Positions 27,201-34,357 of a stretch of 64,000 nt of DNA are shown in pieces (within the stretch, counting starts at the first letter, position 1; each line of letters starts with the position of its first letter). The DNA comes from Citricoccus zhacaiensis (GTDB lineage Bacteria > Actinomycetota > Actinomycetes > Actinomycetales > Micrococcaceae): positions 272,590 to 336,589 of the forward strand of contig NZ_BMLQ01000005.1 of NCBI RefSeq assembly GCF_014645315.1. Reading direction: 5' to 3'. The translations under genes and the position numbers were made by a program. A model generated the notes under the pieces. That model did no database searches, had not been told where the DNA came from, and saw nothing but the letters and a program-made list of their open reading frames with translations.

Positions 27201-28087
27201 AGGCGAACACCGAGGTCAACACCGGTGACAACACGTCCGACAACACGGCCGACAACACTGCTGGCCCGGTCATCGACGTGACGCCGAAGACGGTTGAGCA
27301 GGGTGACACCACCCTGGTTACCGCCCTTGGCTACACTCCGGATTCGACTGTTTCGGTCTACGTGAAGCAGCTGGGCGCTCCGGTTACCCTGTTTAGGGCC
27401 CTCCCGAACGACCTTGGCACCCTGCTGAGCGACGAGATCGCTACTGACAGCAACGGTGAAGCGACTATTCGTCTGGAGACGGCGGAGCTCGACCTGGCCG
27501 ACTACCGCGTCACGCTGGTCGACAACGAGACCGAGCGCGGCAACTGGTCGACGTTTACCGTCATCGCGCCTGACGCTGATACCGCCGACAACACCGCTGA
27601 CAACACTGCGGCGAACACGGAGGTGAACACGGCCGAGAACACCGAGGTGAACACGGCTGAGAACACCGAGGCCAACGCTGACGTGAACACCGAAGTGAAC
27701 ACCGAAGTGAACACTGCAGAGAACACTGCAGCGAACACTGCAGCGAACACCGAGGTGAACACGGCTGAGAACACCGAGGTCAACACTGCAGAGAACACTG
27801 ACGTGAACACTGCAGAGAACACCGACGTGAACACCGCTGAGAACACCGACGTGAACACCGAGGCCAACACTGGCGCGAACACCGCTGACAACAACGGTGC
27901 CAACGCTGGCGGCAACACGTCCGGCAACTCGAACGGCAACTCGAACGGCGGCACGCCGATGCTCGGGGCTTCCTCGCAGCAGCTGGCGAAGACTGGTGCA
28001 GACCAGGGCTGGCTGATTGGCGGCGGCGCTCTGCTGCTGCTCATCGGCGGCGGCCTGTTGCTGACGCAGCGCTTGCGTCGTAGCTGA
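24230..28087 (+). CDS. Cell-wall-anchored surface protein with NTxx tetrapeptide repeats (choice-of-anchor G-like)
   Basis: 1285 aa. Residues 1-38 are a signal peptide ending in AQA. About 39-520 is a large Leu/Gly/Val-rich domain that resembles choice-of-anchor G proteins of Actinobacteria. About 530-620 is an Ig-like domain (PGDEVTVGGTGYPPNAEV). Repeat block 1 holds 97 tetrapeptides Asn-Thr-x-x in unbroken register; residues about 1013-1118 form a second Ig-like domain (EQGDTTLVTALGYTPDSTV); block 2 holds 30 more units. The C-terminus has LAKTG (1252-1256), a membrane helix and RLRRS, a class E sortase signal. Roughly one acidic residue per repeat makes it strongly negative. Probably a wall-attached stalk or adhesin. 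ATG 24230 is preferred because it gives the signal peptide. A strong hairpin terminator follows. Confidence 0.88.
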   Translation: MAQEFAQTPKRRLRALAAGAVTVAVIAAPVGAAQAAPEDDSEARARIIDASLFDSELAAAGQAASGNPSDAGAATGTIDAALLEALEIDLGALQLPVVGSEGTPGLLQIGELGALSSYASSPSAYSSTASAGVVGENGAVSLDVAEAAGPAANTTINLTDLLDQLGVDGLTDEIVQEISLELGAVASTASQTAPSAPETNYVVADGNLVIDSPLVGALATDLRTTITGAGSLVDGLVGTEGLIGSTVSALATEINIPLVANLDLSGGTVGVNGLDAALDQAATTLLAEPLVDSNGLVSISLADGTIEVNLSQLVSGTDGGLNGLAPNTSVLTTETVGLITDAVAGALGSVAGKVTETLTEVLNAVELNISLPIELSLLGGLIPAADGQVLVNGTLGQLAGTAPGEPEITLDLDLLGLSLGTVLNPVVNFLQGALLTPLANGLGPILTAGVDEIAGTVTGVVDPLVGTLDPVLTGVLDEIVEITINEQTQPGALGDDSLTVNAVSLELLPSTQAVDVNLASSTVRVAQVSPELTVTPGTALPGDEVTVGGTGYPPNAEVDVQLLDPEGNPVPGTASTVITDENGAFTTPIIIPADAVPGAYEAEGVSGDVSDTAPLQVQDASTDDNTADNTAENTEVNTEVNTAENTGENTDVNTEVNTAENTDVNTEVNAADNTEVNTADNTEVNTADNTEVNAADNTEVNTGENTAVNTEVNTAENTDVNTEVNTADNTEVNAADNTEVNTGENTAVNTEVNTAENTDVNTEVNTADNTEVNAADNTEVNVADNTDVNTEVNTAENTDVNTEVNVADNTDVNTEVNTAENTDVNTEVNVADNTDVNTEVNTAENTGENTEVNTADNTEVNAADNTEVNTGENTEVNTAENTDVNTEVNTAENTDVNTEANVADNTDVNTEVNTAENTGENTEVNTAENTDVNTDVNTDVNTEVNTAENTGENTEVNTAENTGENTEVNTAENTGENTEVNTAENTDVNTEANTEVNTGDNTSDNTADNTAGPVIDVTPKTVEQGDTTLVTALGYTPDSTVSVYVKQLGAPVTLFRALPNDLGTLLSDEIATDSNGEATIRLETAELDLADYRVTLVDNETERGNWSTFTVIAPDADTADNTADNTAANTEVNTAENTEVNTAENTEANADVNTEVNTEVNTAENTAANTAANTEVNTAENTEVNTAENTDVNTAENTDVNTAENTDVNTEANTGANTADNNGANAGGNTSGNSNGNSNGGTPMLGASSQQLAKTGADQGWLIGGGALLLLIGGGLLLTQRLRRS
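26102..27265 (+). repeat. Coding 12-bp tandem repeat block 1 (97 NTxx units)
   Basis: Units AAC-ACn-nnn-nnn run for 97 copies without a single insertion or deletion. Higher-order identity is high: 26341-26453 is repeated exactly at 26461-26573, and a 72-bp unit starting at 26581 is repeated immediately. Third and fourth residues alternate mainly between Glu-Val, Asp-Val and Ala/Gly-Glu/Asp. Confidence 0.95.
27590..27949 (+). repeat. Coding 12-bp tandem repeat block 2 (30 NTxx units)
   Basis: Same 12-bp period as block 1, separated from it by an Ig-like domain. The last units decay to NNGA, NAGG, NTSG and NSNG, giving a Gly/Asn/Ser-rich run before the sorting signal. Confidence 0.92.
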
Positions 28088-28098
28088 CAATAGGTAGA

Positions 28099-28145
28099 AG
28101 CACAACGGGAGCGGTGGGTCCTGGGCCCGCCGCTCCCGTTGTGCT
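28099..28145 (+). terminator. Strong hairpin terminator after the repeat surface protein
   Basis: 20-base arms (left arm starts AGCACAACGGGAGCGG) pair at 19 of 20 positions around a 7-base loop, 11 bases after the stop. No U-tract. It separates the surface-protein transcript from the DUF5819/HTTM pair, although the next start is only 29 bases beyond the hairpin, so read-through expression is possible. Confidence 0.8.
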
Positions 28146-28174
28146 GTTCAGCTTTGGGGGATGAAAGGGAACCA

Positions 28175-28930
28175 TTGAAGAAGAAGAGAAGACTGGGGTT
28201 GTTCCCCGGGATAGTCCTCATCGTGGGCGCATTGATCGTGTGCGGCCACCTGCTCGCCACCGCAGCGTTCACCGGCCCGCAGACGCCACTGAAGTCGTCC
28301 TTGCAGCCGGCACTCAACAAGTACTTTCTGGGGCCGCTGGACCAGGGCTGGAGCCTGTTCGCCCCCGGGCCGTACTCACAGGACGAGCAGTTCCTAATCC
28401 GGGCCTGCCTGAGCTCCGCTGAGGTGTGTGCCGGAGGCGAGTCCGCCGGCGCCGAGTTCAGCGACTGGCACAACATGACGGCCGAGGAGCAGGAAGCGAT
28501 CCTCTACAACATCTTCGCCAACCGGGAGACCCGCCAGTCCAAGGCGGTGCATGGCCGCCTCTGGAGCGCCAACACCGCAATGAACGAGGAGAACCAGGAG
28601 CGGGCCAGCGGCAACCACGTGGACGGGACCCCCGTCTTCGGCGTGGACCTGTACTCGGACGAGGCCACGGAGGCCTTTCCCGCCGGCGAACTGAACCAGA
28701 TGCGCACCTACCAGCGGCTCGAGAACGCCGCGGTGGGCCTGGCGACCCTGCGTGGCCAGGAGCTGTGGGGCGAGGACTTCTCCATGGTCGAGGTCCGGTT
28801 GCGCCGCGACCCCATCACGCCGTTCGCCTCGCGCTTCGACGAAGAAAGCGAACCGAGTTCCCAGTGGGTGAAGGTCGGATGGCGTCCGGTCCAGCAATTC
28901 GATGAGGAGGTGTTGGCGGCATGGCGTTGA
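28175..28930 (+). CDS. DUF5819-like membrane protein (SdpA-like)
   Basis: 251 aa from TTG 28175, chosen because AAAGGGA precedes it and it yields MKKKRRLGLFPG followed by one membrane helix (about 9-31). The outer domain contains the family pattern LDQGWSLFAPGP, resembling DUF5819 and the QxWxFFAPNP region of SdpA. The rest is a ~200-residue globular domain rich in charged residues. It overlaps the HTTM gene by 10 bases. In Bacillus, SdpA works with SdpB to mature the SdpC toxin; no SdpC homologue is visible here. Role in this organism unknown. Confidence 0.65.
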   Translation: MKKKRRLGLFPGIVLIVGALIVCGHLLATAAFTGPQTPLKSSLQPALNKYFLGPLDQGWSLFAPGPYSQDEQFLIRACLSSAEVCAGGESAGAEFSDWHNMTAEEQEAILYNIFANRETRQSKAVHGRLWSANTAMNEENQERASGNHVDGTPVFGVDLYSDEATEAFPAGELNQMRTYQRLENAAVGLATLRGQELWGEDFSMVEVRLRRDPITPFASRFDEESEPSSQWVKVGWRPVQQFDEEVLAAWR

Positions 28931-30051
28931 CCACTACAAAGCAGGACCAGACATCGTCACACCAGCCGGCCTCCGCAGCATCCACGGACACCCCCGAGGC
29001 GCAGCCCGCCCCCAGCGTGTCCGCGTGGTTCCGCCGTCACCGCAACGCCCCCGCGAACCTGTTCAACTGGATCCTGGACTGGTTCCTCCTGAACCGGCAT
29101 GCGGACTACGGCCTGGCCGTCATGCGCATTGCCTCCGGCACCCTGCTCGTCGGCTGGCTCGTGTTCAACCTGCCCATCGCGTCACGGATCTGGGGCCCGG
29201 GCTCCGCGTACTGGGATGAGTACCGGGAGATCCTCGGCTACCAGTGGCCACTGGACATCCTCCGGGACGCCGGGCCGGGCCTGTTCTGGGCCTGGTACCT
29301 CATCGCGATCGCGCTGGCCGTGGCCTTCGTGCTGGGCTGGCGGACCCGGGCGGTGACGCCGTTGCTGTTCATCTTCTACACGGCGATCAACGCGCAGAAC
29401 ACCCCCATCTCGGACGGCGGCAACTACTTCATCCGCATCATGCTGATCTACCTGATCTTTGCGGACATCTCCCGCCGCTGGTCGCTGGACTCCCGGCGGC
29501 GCCGGAAGAAGGGACTGGGGGAAACCCAGACCGGAACGGTCCTGCACAACCTGGCGCTGGTCCTCGTGGTCGGCCAGCTGTGCCTCGTCTACCTCGAGGC
29601 CGGGCTGTACAAGGTCCAGGGCTCCCTGTGGCAGGACGGCACGGCGATCTACTACCCGGTCCAGTCCGAGGCCTACGGCGTCTTCCCGTGGCTCGCGGAC
29701 CTGCTGACGTTCTCTTCCTGGGCAGTCGTGCTGGTCACGTACTTCACGGTGATCGTCCAGATCGCGTTCCCGTTCCTGCTGTTCCACCGCGTCACCCGGC
29801 GCATCGCCCTCGTCTCGATCCTGGCCATGCACCTGGGCATCGCGGTCGTGATGGGCCTGCCGTTCTTCTCCGGCATCATGGCCTCGGCGGATGCCGTCCT
29901 GGTCAGCGGGGCCACCTGGGTCACCATCGCCGCGTGGGGCCGCGCCAGGTTCAGCGGACTGCGGGCCCGCCTGGGTGCCAAGGCACCCGGGAAACGGAGC
30001 ACGACGCACGGGCAGCACCACCCAGCGGACAGCGAGTCGGTCTCGGTGTAG
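28921..30051 (+). CDS. HTTM-domain membrane protein (SdpB / vitamin K-dependent gamma-carboxylase-like)
   Basis: 376 aa with about seven to eight membrane helices. An early segment RHADYGLAVMRIASGTLLVGW and a later one VYLEAGLYKVQGSLWQDGTAIYY are typical of HTTM proteins, where the K-x-x-x-x-W-xDG stretch follows a membrane helix. The HTTM domain is related to vitamin K-dependent gamma-glutamyl carboxylase and includes SdpB. N-terminal ~45 residues and C-terminal ~40 residues are polar. GAGGAGG lies about 12 bases before the ATG. Paired by a 10-base overlap with the DUF5819 gene and ended by the hairpin at 30078-30119. Confidence 0.8.
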   Translation: MALTTTKQDQTSSHQPASAASTDTPEAQPAPSVSAWFRRHRNAPANLFNWILDWFLLNRHADYGLAVMRIASGTLLVGWLVFNLPIASRIWGPGSAYWDEYREILGYQWPLDILRDAGPGLFWAWYLIAIALAVAFVLGWRTRAVTPLLFIFYTAINAQNTPISDGGNYFIRIMLIYLIFADISRRWSLDSRRRRKKGLGETQTGTVLHNLALVLVVGQLCLVYLEAGLYKVQGSLWQDGTAIYYPVQSEAYGVFPWLADLLTFSSWAVVLVTYFTVIVQIAFPFLLFHRVTRRIALVSILAMHLGIAVVMGLPFFSGIMASADAVLVSGATWVTIAAWGRARFSGLRARLGAKAPGKRSTTHGQHHPADSESVSV

Positions 30052-30077
30052 CCCGGCAGCCCCATTCCGAGAGAGTC

Positions 30078-30119
30078 ACGCGTCCGGCCATCCCTTGCCA
30101 GAGGGGTGGCCGGACGCGT
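30078..30119 (+). terminator. Hairpin terminator after the HTTM gene
   Basis: 13-bp perfect stem (ACGCGTCCGGCCA with its complement) and a 16-base loop, 27 bases after the stop. The next start (30131) follows 12 bases later, so that gene either has a promoter hidden in the stem or depends on read-through. Confidence 0.7.
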
Positions 30120-30130
30120 AGGCAAGGGGC

Positions 30131-30643
30131 ATGGAGACTGCACACGGACCCATTGACCGCGACCATCTCGAGGACTACCTCAACCACCATCTGCTGGGCT
30201 CTCGGAGCGGCGTGCGGATGTTTCAGACCGCGGCGGACACCTGGAACGGCACCGAGTACGAGCATCAGTTCCTCGATCTGGCCGAGCAGGTCCAACAGGA
30301 CCAGAAAACCCTCGAGGCCTTGATCGAGCGCCTCGGAATGAAGATCCCGGCGGTGAAAAAGGCGGTCGGCAAGGCCGCCGAGGTGGCCGGCCGCCTCAAC
30401 CCGGTCAACCTCACCCGGTCCAAGACCCAGGGCATGACGCAGGTGGAGATGGACCTGCTCCAGGGCGCCCTGCAGGCCAAGTCGGGCATGTGGCACGTCC
30501 TGGCCCGGCTGGCCGAGCAGTTCCCCGAGCTGGGGATGGAACCGAACCAGATGACCGGACTCTATGAGTCGGCCCAGCAGCAGGAGGCCGAGGTGCGGCG
30601 CATCAGCGAGGAGACGCTGGGCACCCGGTTCGTGGCCTCCTGA
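30131..30643 (+). CDS. Helical protein, ferritin-like fold suspected
   Basis: 170 aa, almost entirely predicted helix: HLLGSRSGVRMFQTAADTW, then EHQFLDLAEQVQQDQKTLEAL, a Lys/Ala-rich segment and LLQGALQAKSGMWHVLARLAE. The Glu/His-bearing helix pattern and length suggest a four-helix bundle related to the ferritin-like superfamily or YciF-type stress proteins, but the metal ligands are not clear. AAGGGG precedes the ATG. A protein of similar size and helical build sits at 33855-34337 beside the molybdoenzyme. Function unknown. Confidence 0.6.
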   Translation: METAHGPIDRDHLEDYLNHHLLGSRSGVRMFQTAADTWNGTEYEHQFLDLAEQVQQDQKTLEALIERLGMKIPAVKKAVGKAAEVAGRLNPVNLTRSKTQGMTQVEMDLLQGALQAKSGMWHVLARLAEQFPELGMEPNQMTGLYESAQQQEAEVRRISEETLGTRFVAS

Positions 30644-30683
30644 GTCAGCGGGTCGCCGACTGACGCGGGGAATCACGTTGGGC

Positions 30684-30744
30684 ATCACGGCACCAACTGA
30701 TGTCGGGACTCGCCGGGCGGATCAACAGTTGTCGCGGCCGTGAT
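30684..30744 (+). repeat. 61-bp palindromic element, copy C
   Basis: Begins ATCACGGCACCAACTG and ends CGGCCGTGAT. Outer stem ATCACGGC/GCCGTGAT, inner stem CAACTG/CAGTTG. Differs from copy D at only 3 of 61 positions and has the same orientation. Used here as the reference orientation. Confidence 0.88.
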
Positions 30745-30817
30745 GGGTGGACTGACTGGCGCGCACGACGGCGGCACCGGCCCTGGTGCGTGACGTCAGG
30801 TACCCCGCGGGGAGCGG

Positions 30818-31111
30818 CTACTTCAGCTCGACGAACAGCACGTGTGTGTCCGTGGTCCCCACATTGTGGCCCACGTGGTTCTGGGCTGGCAGCCACTGCA
30901 CCTGGTGCGCCTTGAGCTCCACCGGACGGGTGGTTCCGGCCACGGTGATTTCCCGCTGGAAGTCGCTCAACGTGACCATCAGGCTGTCCCCGTGGTGGTG
31001 TTCGTGGGTCCGGGTTCCCGGGGTGTCCCGGTACTCGAGGACCCGCACTCTCTCGTTCTCGAAGATGATCGTGTAGAGGTCACCGTCGGTCTCGGTGGGA
31101 TTCTGGCTCAT
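30818..31111 (-). CDS. Small single-domain cupin protein
   Basis: 97 aa. RTHEHHHGDSLMVTLS carries the clustered His of a cupin metal site, and the second cupin motif is represented by PAQNHVGHNVG. This is a single-domain cytoplasmic beta-barrel; no catalytic partner domain. GGGGAGAG precedes the ATG at 31111. A longer in-frame reading begins at 31300 inside repeat D and is rejected as non-coding. The gene stands alone on the minus strand and is bracketed by repeat copies C and D. Substrate unknown. Confidence 0.75.
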   Translation of the reverse strand: MSQNPTETDGDLYTIIFENERVRVLEYRDTPGTRTHEHHHGDSLMVTLSDFQREITVAGTTRPVELKAHQVQWLPAQNHVGHNVGTTDTHVLFVELK

Positions 31112-31258
31112 GGCTCTCCCCGGGGGGTTCTGACGTGGTGGCAGAACCGTACGCCCGGCACCACATGCAGGCAATGACTCCGCAGCGGTCATCGCTCGGA
31201 CGGCTGGGGGCCGGGCCCAGTACGGCCGGCTGCGACCAGCGCCGTCCGCCCCGTGAAT

Positions 31259-31319
31259 ATCACGGCACCAACTGACGTCGGGACTCGCCGGACGGATCAA
31301 CAGTTATCGCGGCCGTGAT
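31259..31319 (+). repeat. 61-bp palindromic element, copy D
   Basis: Same orientation as copy C, 575 bases away; 58 of 61 positions identical. It lies between the divergent cupin and molybdoenzyme genes, so it may also influence their promoters. Confidence 0.88.
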
Positions 31320-31458
31320 GGGAGGGGGTGGGGGAGAGGCAACCTTGTGCCTGCCGTGAGACGGGCGTAGCAATGGGTGGGCGACTACTACAGACCGCAT
31401 CGCCGAGCCCTGGGGCACCCGCACCCCCTACGCCGCTGGGGAGTCCTGGCCGGTCCGG

Positions 31459-33858
31459 GTGGACACCCACCTGGAGGAGGGGCTGGACGCGGACGCCGTG
31501 GACCGGTGGGTCCAGACCGCCTCGATCCTGCACTCCAACGGGGACGCCCTGGACATCGCGGTGAAGGACGGGCGGATCGCCGGGGTCCGCGGCCGGGCCG
31601 AGGACCGGGTCAACCACGGCCGGCTGGGCGTGAAGGACCTTTACGGCTGGCAGGCCAACGCCTCCCCGGACCGGCTGACCCGGCCGCTGGTGCGCGTGGA
31701 TGGCGAATTGGTGGAGACGGACTGGGACACGGCCATGGAACGGATCGTGACCCGCACCAGAGAGCTGCTGGACGAACAGGGGGCCAGCGCCCTCGGTTTC
31801 TACACCACCGGCCAGCTGTTCGCCGAGGAGTACTACACCCTCGGGCTGATCGCCCACGGCGGGCTGGGCACCAACCACGTGGACGGGAACACCCGGCTGT
31901 GTACGGCCACGGCGGCCGCCGCCCTCAAGGAGTCCTTCGCCTGTGATGGCCAGCCGGGCAGCTACACGGACATCGACCACGCGGACGTCATCGCCCTCTA
32001 CGGGCACAACATGGCCGAGACACAGTCCGTGCTCTGGATGCGGATCCTGGACCGCCTGGCCGGCCCGAACCCGCCGCAGCTGATCTGCGTGGATCCACGG
32101 CCCACGGAGGTCGCCCGCCACGCCGCCGTGCACCTGGCCCCGCGGCCGGGCACCAACGTGGCCCTGATGAACGGGCTGCTGCACGAGCTCATCGCGCACG
32201 GCCACATCGACCGGGACTACATCAGCGCCCACACGGTCGGCTACGCCGAGCTCGAGCAGCGCGCGCAGGAGTACACCCCGGAACACGTGGCCCAGATCTG
32301 CGACGTCCCGGCCGAGCAGATCCGGGAGGCGGCCCGCATCATCGGCGGTGCCGAGCGCCTGCTCTCCACCGTGCTGCAGGGCTTCTACCAGTCCCATCAG
32401 GCCACGGCGGCGTCCGTGCAGGTCAACAACGTGCACCTCATCCGCGGCATGCTGGGCCGCCCCGGCTGCGGGATCCTGCAGATGAACGGGCAGCCGACGG
32501 CCCAGAACACCCGCGAGTGCGGCGGGGACGGGGACCTGCCGGGCTTCCGCAACTGGTCCAATGACGAACACGTGGCGGACCTGGCCCGGGTCTGGAACGT
32601 GGAGCCGTCCCGCATCCCGCACTACGGGCCGCCCACCCACGTGATGCAGATGATGCGCTACGCGGAGGACGGTTCCATCCGCCTGATGTGGGTGAGCGGC
32701 ACCAACCCGGCCGTGTCCCTGCCGGAGCTCGCGCGCATCCGCGCGATCTTCGAGCAGGACCGGCTCTTCCTGGTGGTGCAGGACCTGTACCTGACCGAGA
32801 CGGCCCAGCTGGCCGACGTCGTGCTGCCGGCCGCCACGTGGGGTGAGAAGACCGGGACGTTCACAAATGTGGACCGCACGGTGCACCTGTCCGAGAAGGC
32901 CGTGGACCCGCCGGGTGAGGCGAAGGCGGACCTGGACATCTTCCTGGACTACGCACGCCGCCTGGACCTGCGGGACAAGGACGGCGAGCCCCTGGTGACG
33001 TGGCACGATCCGGAGTCCGCGTTCGAGGCCTGGAAGGAGTGCACGCGGGGGCGGCCCTGCGACTACACGGGCCTGAGCTATGACAAGCTCTGCGGGGCGT
33101 CGGGCATCCAGTGGCCCTGCAACGAGGACCATCCCGAAGGCACGGAACGGCTCTACGAGGGCGGTTCCTTCTGGAGTGACGCGTCGTACTGCGAGAGCTA
33201 CGGCAAGGACCTGGTCACCGGCGCCCCGCTGGAGCCGAGCGAGTACAAGGCCCTGAATCCGGAGGCCAAGGCCGTCATCAAGGCCGCGGCGTACCTGCCC
33301 CCGCATGAGGTCACCAGTGAGGACTTTCCCTTCCAACTCATCACCGGCAGGACGCTCTACCATTTCCACACCCGCACCAAGACGGCCCGCGCCCCGCAGC
33401 TGCAGCGGGCCGCCCCGGAGGTCTGGGTGGAACTCTGCGCGCGGGACGCCGCGGCGTGGGGGATCGGCGAGGGCGACCTCACCGAGGTCACCACGCCCCG
33501 GGGCAGCGTGAAGGCGCAGGCGAGGATCACCGGCATCCGGCCCGGCGTCCTCTTCCTGCCCTTCCACTACGGCTATTGGGACACGGGTGGCGGCTATGGC
33601 CCGGGCGACGGCGGCCGGGCCGCCAACGAGCTGACCATCACCGACTGGGATCCGGCGTCCAAGCAACCCATCTTCAAGACGGCGGCCGCACAGATCCGCC
33701 GAGTCTCGGCCGGCCAGGGCCCGGCTCCCGCACCCACGACGACGGCGTCCGCGCCGGTGGGCGACGTCGGCTTCCGCACGGCGGGGGACCACACCGCACT
33801 GGCCGACGAAGAGGTGTCCGTGGGCGGCGGAACCGCTACTGACGGGGGACCGCGATGA
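31459..33858 (+). CDS. Molybdopterin oxidoreductase lacking the usual Fe-S ligands
   Basis: At least 799 aa. Mo-bisPGD enzyme of the formate dehydrogenase/nitrate reductase class: a Cys in GNTRLCTATAAA is the probable molybdenum ligand; VSGTNPAVSLPE, DVVLPAATWGEKTGTFTN and the C-terminal dinucleotide-binding domain (FPFQLITGRTLYHFHT, RPGVLFLPFHYG) are present. Homologues carry CxxCxxxC at the N-terminus; the equivalent here reads ASILHSNGD, with Ser, His and Asp instead, so no 4Fe-4S cluster is expected. Conserved-looking residues (DRIAEPWGTRTPY) continue upstream in frame to 31360 without any start codon, so GTG 31459 may be a truncated start. It overlaps the next gene by 4 bases. Substrate unknown. 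Confidence 0.82.
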   Translation: MDTHLEEGLDADAVDRWVQTASILHSNGDALDIAVKDGRIAGVRGRAEDRVNHGRLGVKDLYGWQANASPDRLTRPLVRVDGELVETDWDTAMERIVTRTRELLDEQGASALGFYTTGQLFAEEYYTLGLIAHGGLGTNHVDGNTRLCTATAAAALKESFACDGQPGSYTDIDHADVIALYGHNMAETQSVLWMRILDRLAGPNPPQLICVDPRPTEVARHAAVHLAPRPGTNVALMNGLLHELIAHGHIDRDYISAHTVGYAELEQRAQEYTPEHVAQICDVPAEQIREAARIIGGAERLLSTVLQGFYQSHQATAASVQVNNVHLIRGMLGRPGCGILQMNGQPTAQNTRECGGDGDLPGFRNWSNDEHVADLARVWNVEPSRIPHYGPPTHVMQMMRYAEDGSIRLMWVSGTNPAVSLPELARIRAIFEQDRLFLVVQDLYLTETAQLADVVLPAATWGEKTGTFTNVDRTVHLSEKAVDPPGEAKADLDIFLDYARRLDLRDKDGEPLVTWHDPESAFEAWKECTRGRPCDYTGLSYDKLCGASGIQWPCNEDHPEGTERLYEGGSFWSDASYCESYGKDLVTGAPLEPSEYKALNPEAKAVIKAAAYLPPHEVTSEDFPFQLITGRTLYHFHTRTKTARAPQLQRAAPEVWVELCARDAAAWGIGEGDLTEVTTPRGSVKAQARITGIRPGVLFLPFHYGYWDTGGGYGPGDGGRAANELTITDWDPASKQPIFKTAAAQIRRVSAGQGPAPAPTTTASAPVGDVGFRTAGDHTALADEEVSVGGGTATDGGPR

Positions 33859-34337
33859 AGCTCGGACTTGTCCTGCACGAACTGCACCATTCTGAGAACG
33901 ACCTGGCCCAGGAGCTGCTGCATGCCTCCGAACGCCACAAGGTGGACCACTCGATCTACCACCTGGGCCAGGACCTGGCCGAATGGTCCCGGCAGCACGT
34001 CCGGGAGATCGCCGAGATCGCCGGCGACTACGGCCAGAAGCTGGACCATGAGCCGAAGTCCGAGCTGGCGACTGCCCGGCGGCTGCGGGAGCGTGGCAGC
34101 GAGATGCTGGGGCGCAAGGGCTTCCCCGAACTGGCACTGCTGCACGACCTGCGGGAGATCTACACCAAGGCCTGCGGCGTCTCCGCTGACTGGGAGATGC
34201 TCGCACAGGCGGCCCAAGGCATCCAGCACCTGGATCTGCTGGCCGTGGTCCAGCGCTGCCACCCGGACACCCTGCGGCAGATGAAGTGGGCCAACGCGGC
34301 CATCAAGGAGAATTCCACGCAGATCTTGGTGAGTTGA
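33855..34337 (+). CDS. Helical protein coupled to the molybdoenzyme, ferritin-like fold suspected
   Basis: 160 aa, predicted mainly helical. LHELHHSENDLAQELLHASE and HKVDHSIYHLGQDLAEWSRQH carry Glu/His at helical spacing, as in ferritin- or hemerythrin-like bundles. It starts at ATG 33855 overlapping the molybdoenzyme stop (ATGA), so the two are translationally coupled and probably work together. It could be an electron- or metal-handling partner that replaces the missing Fe-S relay, but this is inference. Similar in size and build to the protein at 30131-30643. Confidence 0.6.
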   Translation: MKLGLVLHELHHSENDLAQELLHASERHKVDHSIYHLGQDLAEWSRQHVREIAEIAGDYGQKLDHEPKSELATARRLRERGSEMLGRKGFPELALLHDLREIYTKACGVSADWEMLAQAAQGIQHLDLLAVVQRCHPDTLRQMKWANAAIKENSTQILVS

Positions 34338-34357
34338 CCGGGTGGCTAGTCCGGTGG

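Noticed and set aside
26102..27949. CRISPR array because of short regular repeats
   Set aside because: The 12-bp periodic sequence is a continuous coding repeat without spacers or constant-length direct repeats, and no cas genes are nearby.
25097..28105. Very long open frame (about 1000 codons) antisense to the surface-protein gene, and a 412-codon one within the repeats
   Set aside because: The 12-bp repeat and high-GC codon bias keep the opposite strand open mechanically; the translation is a monotonous Val/Ser/Leu repeat with no start signal, domain or promoter.
28175..30051. Complete sdpABC toxin operon
   Set aside because: Only SdpA- and SdpB-like genes are seen; no small secreted SdpC-like toxin or SdpI immunity protein is found in the flanks.
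31112..31300. N-terminal extension of the cupin protein up to 31300
   Set aside because: The added residues are encoded by the 61-bp palindromic element and intergenic DNA; the cupin start at 31111 has a proper ribosome site.
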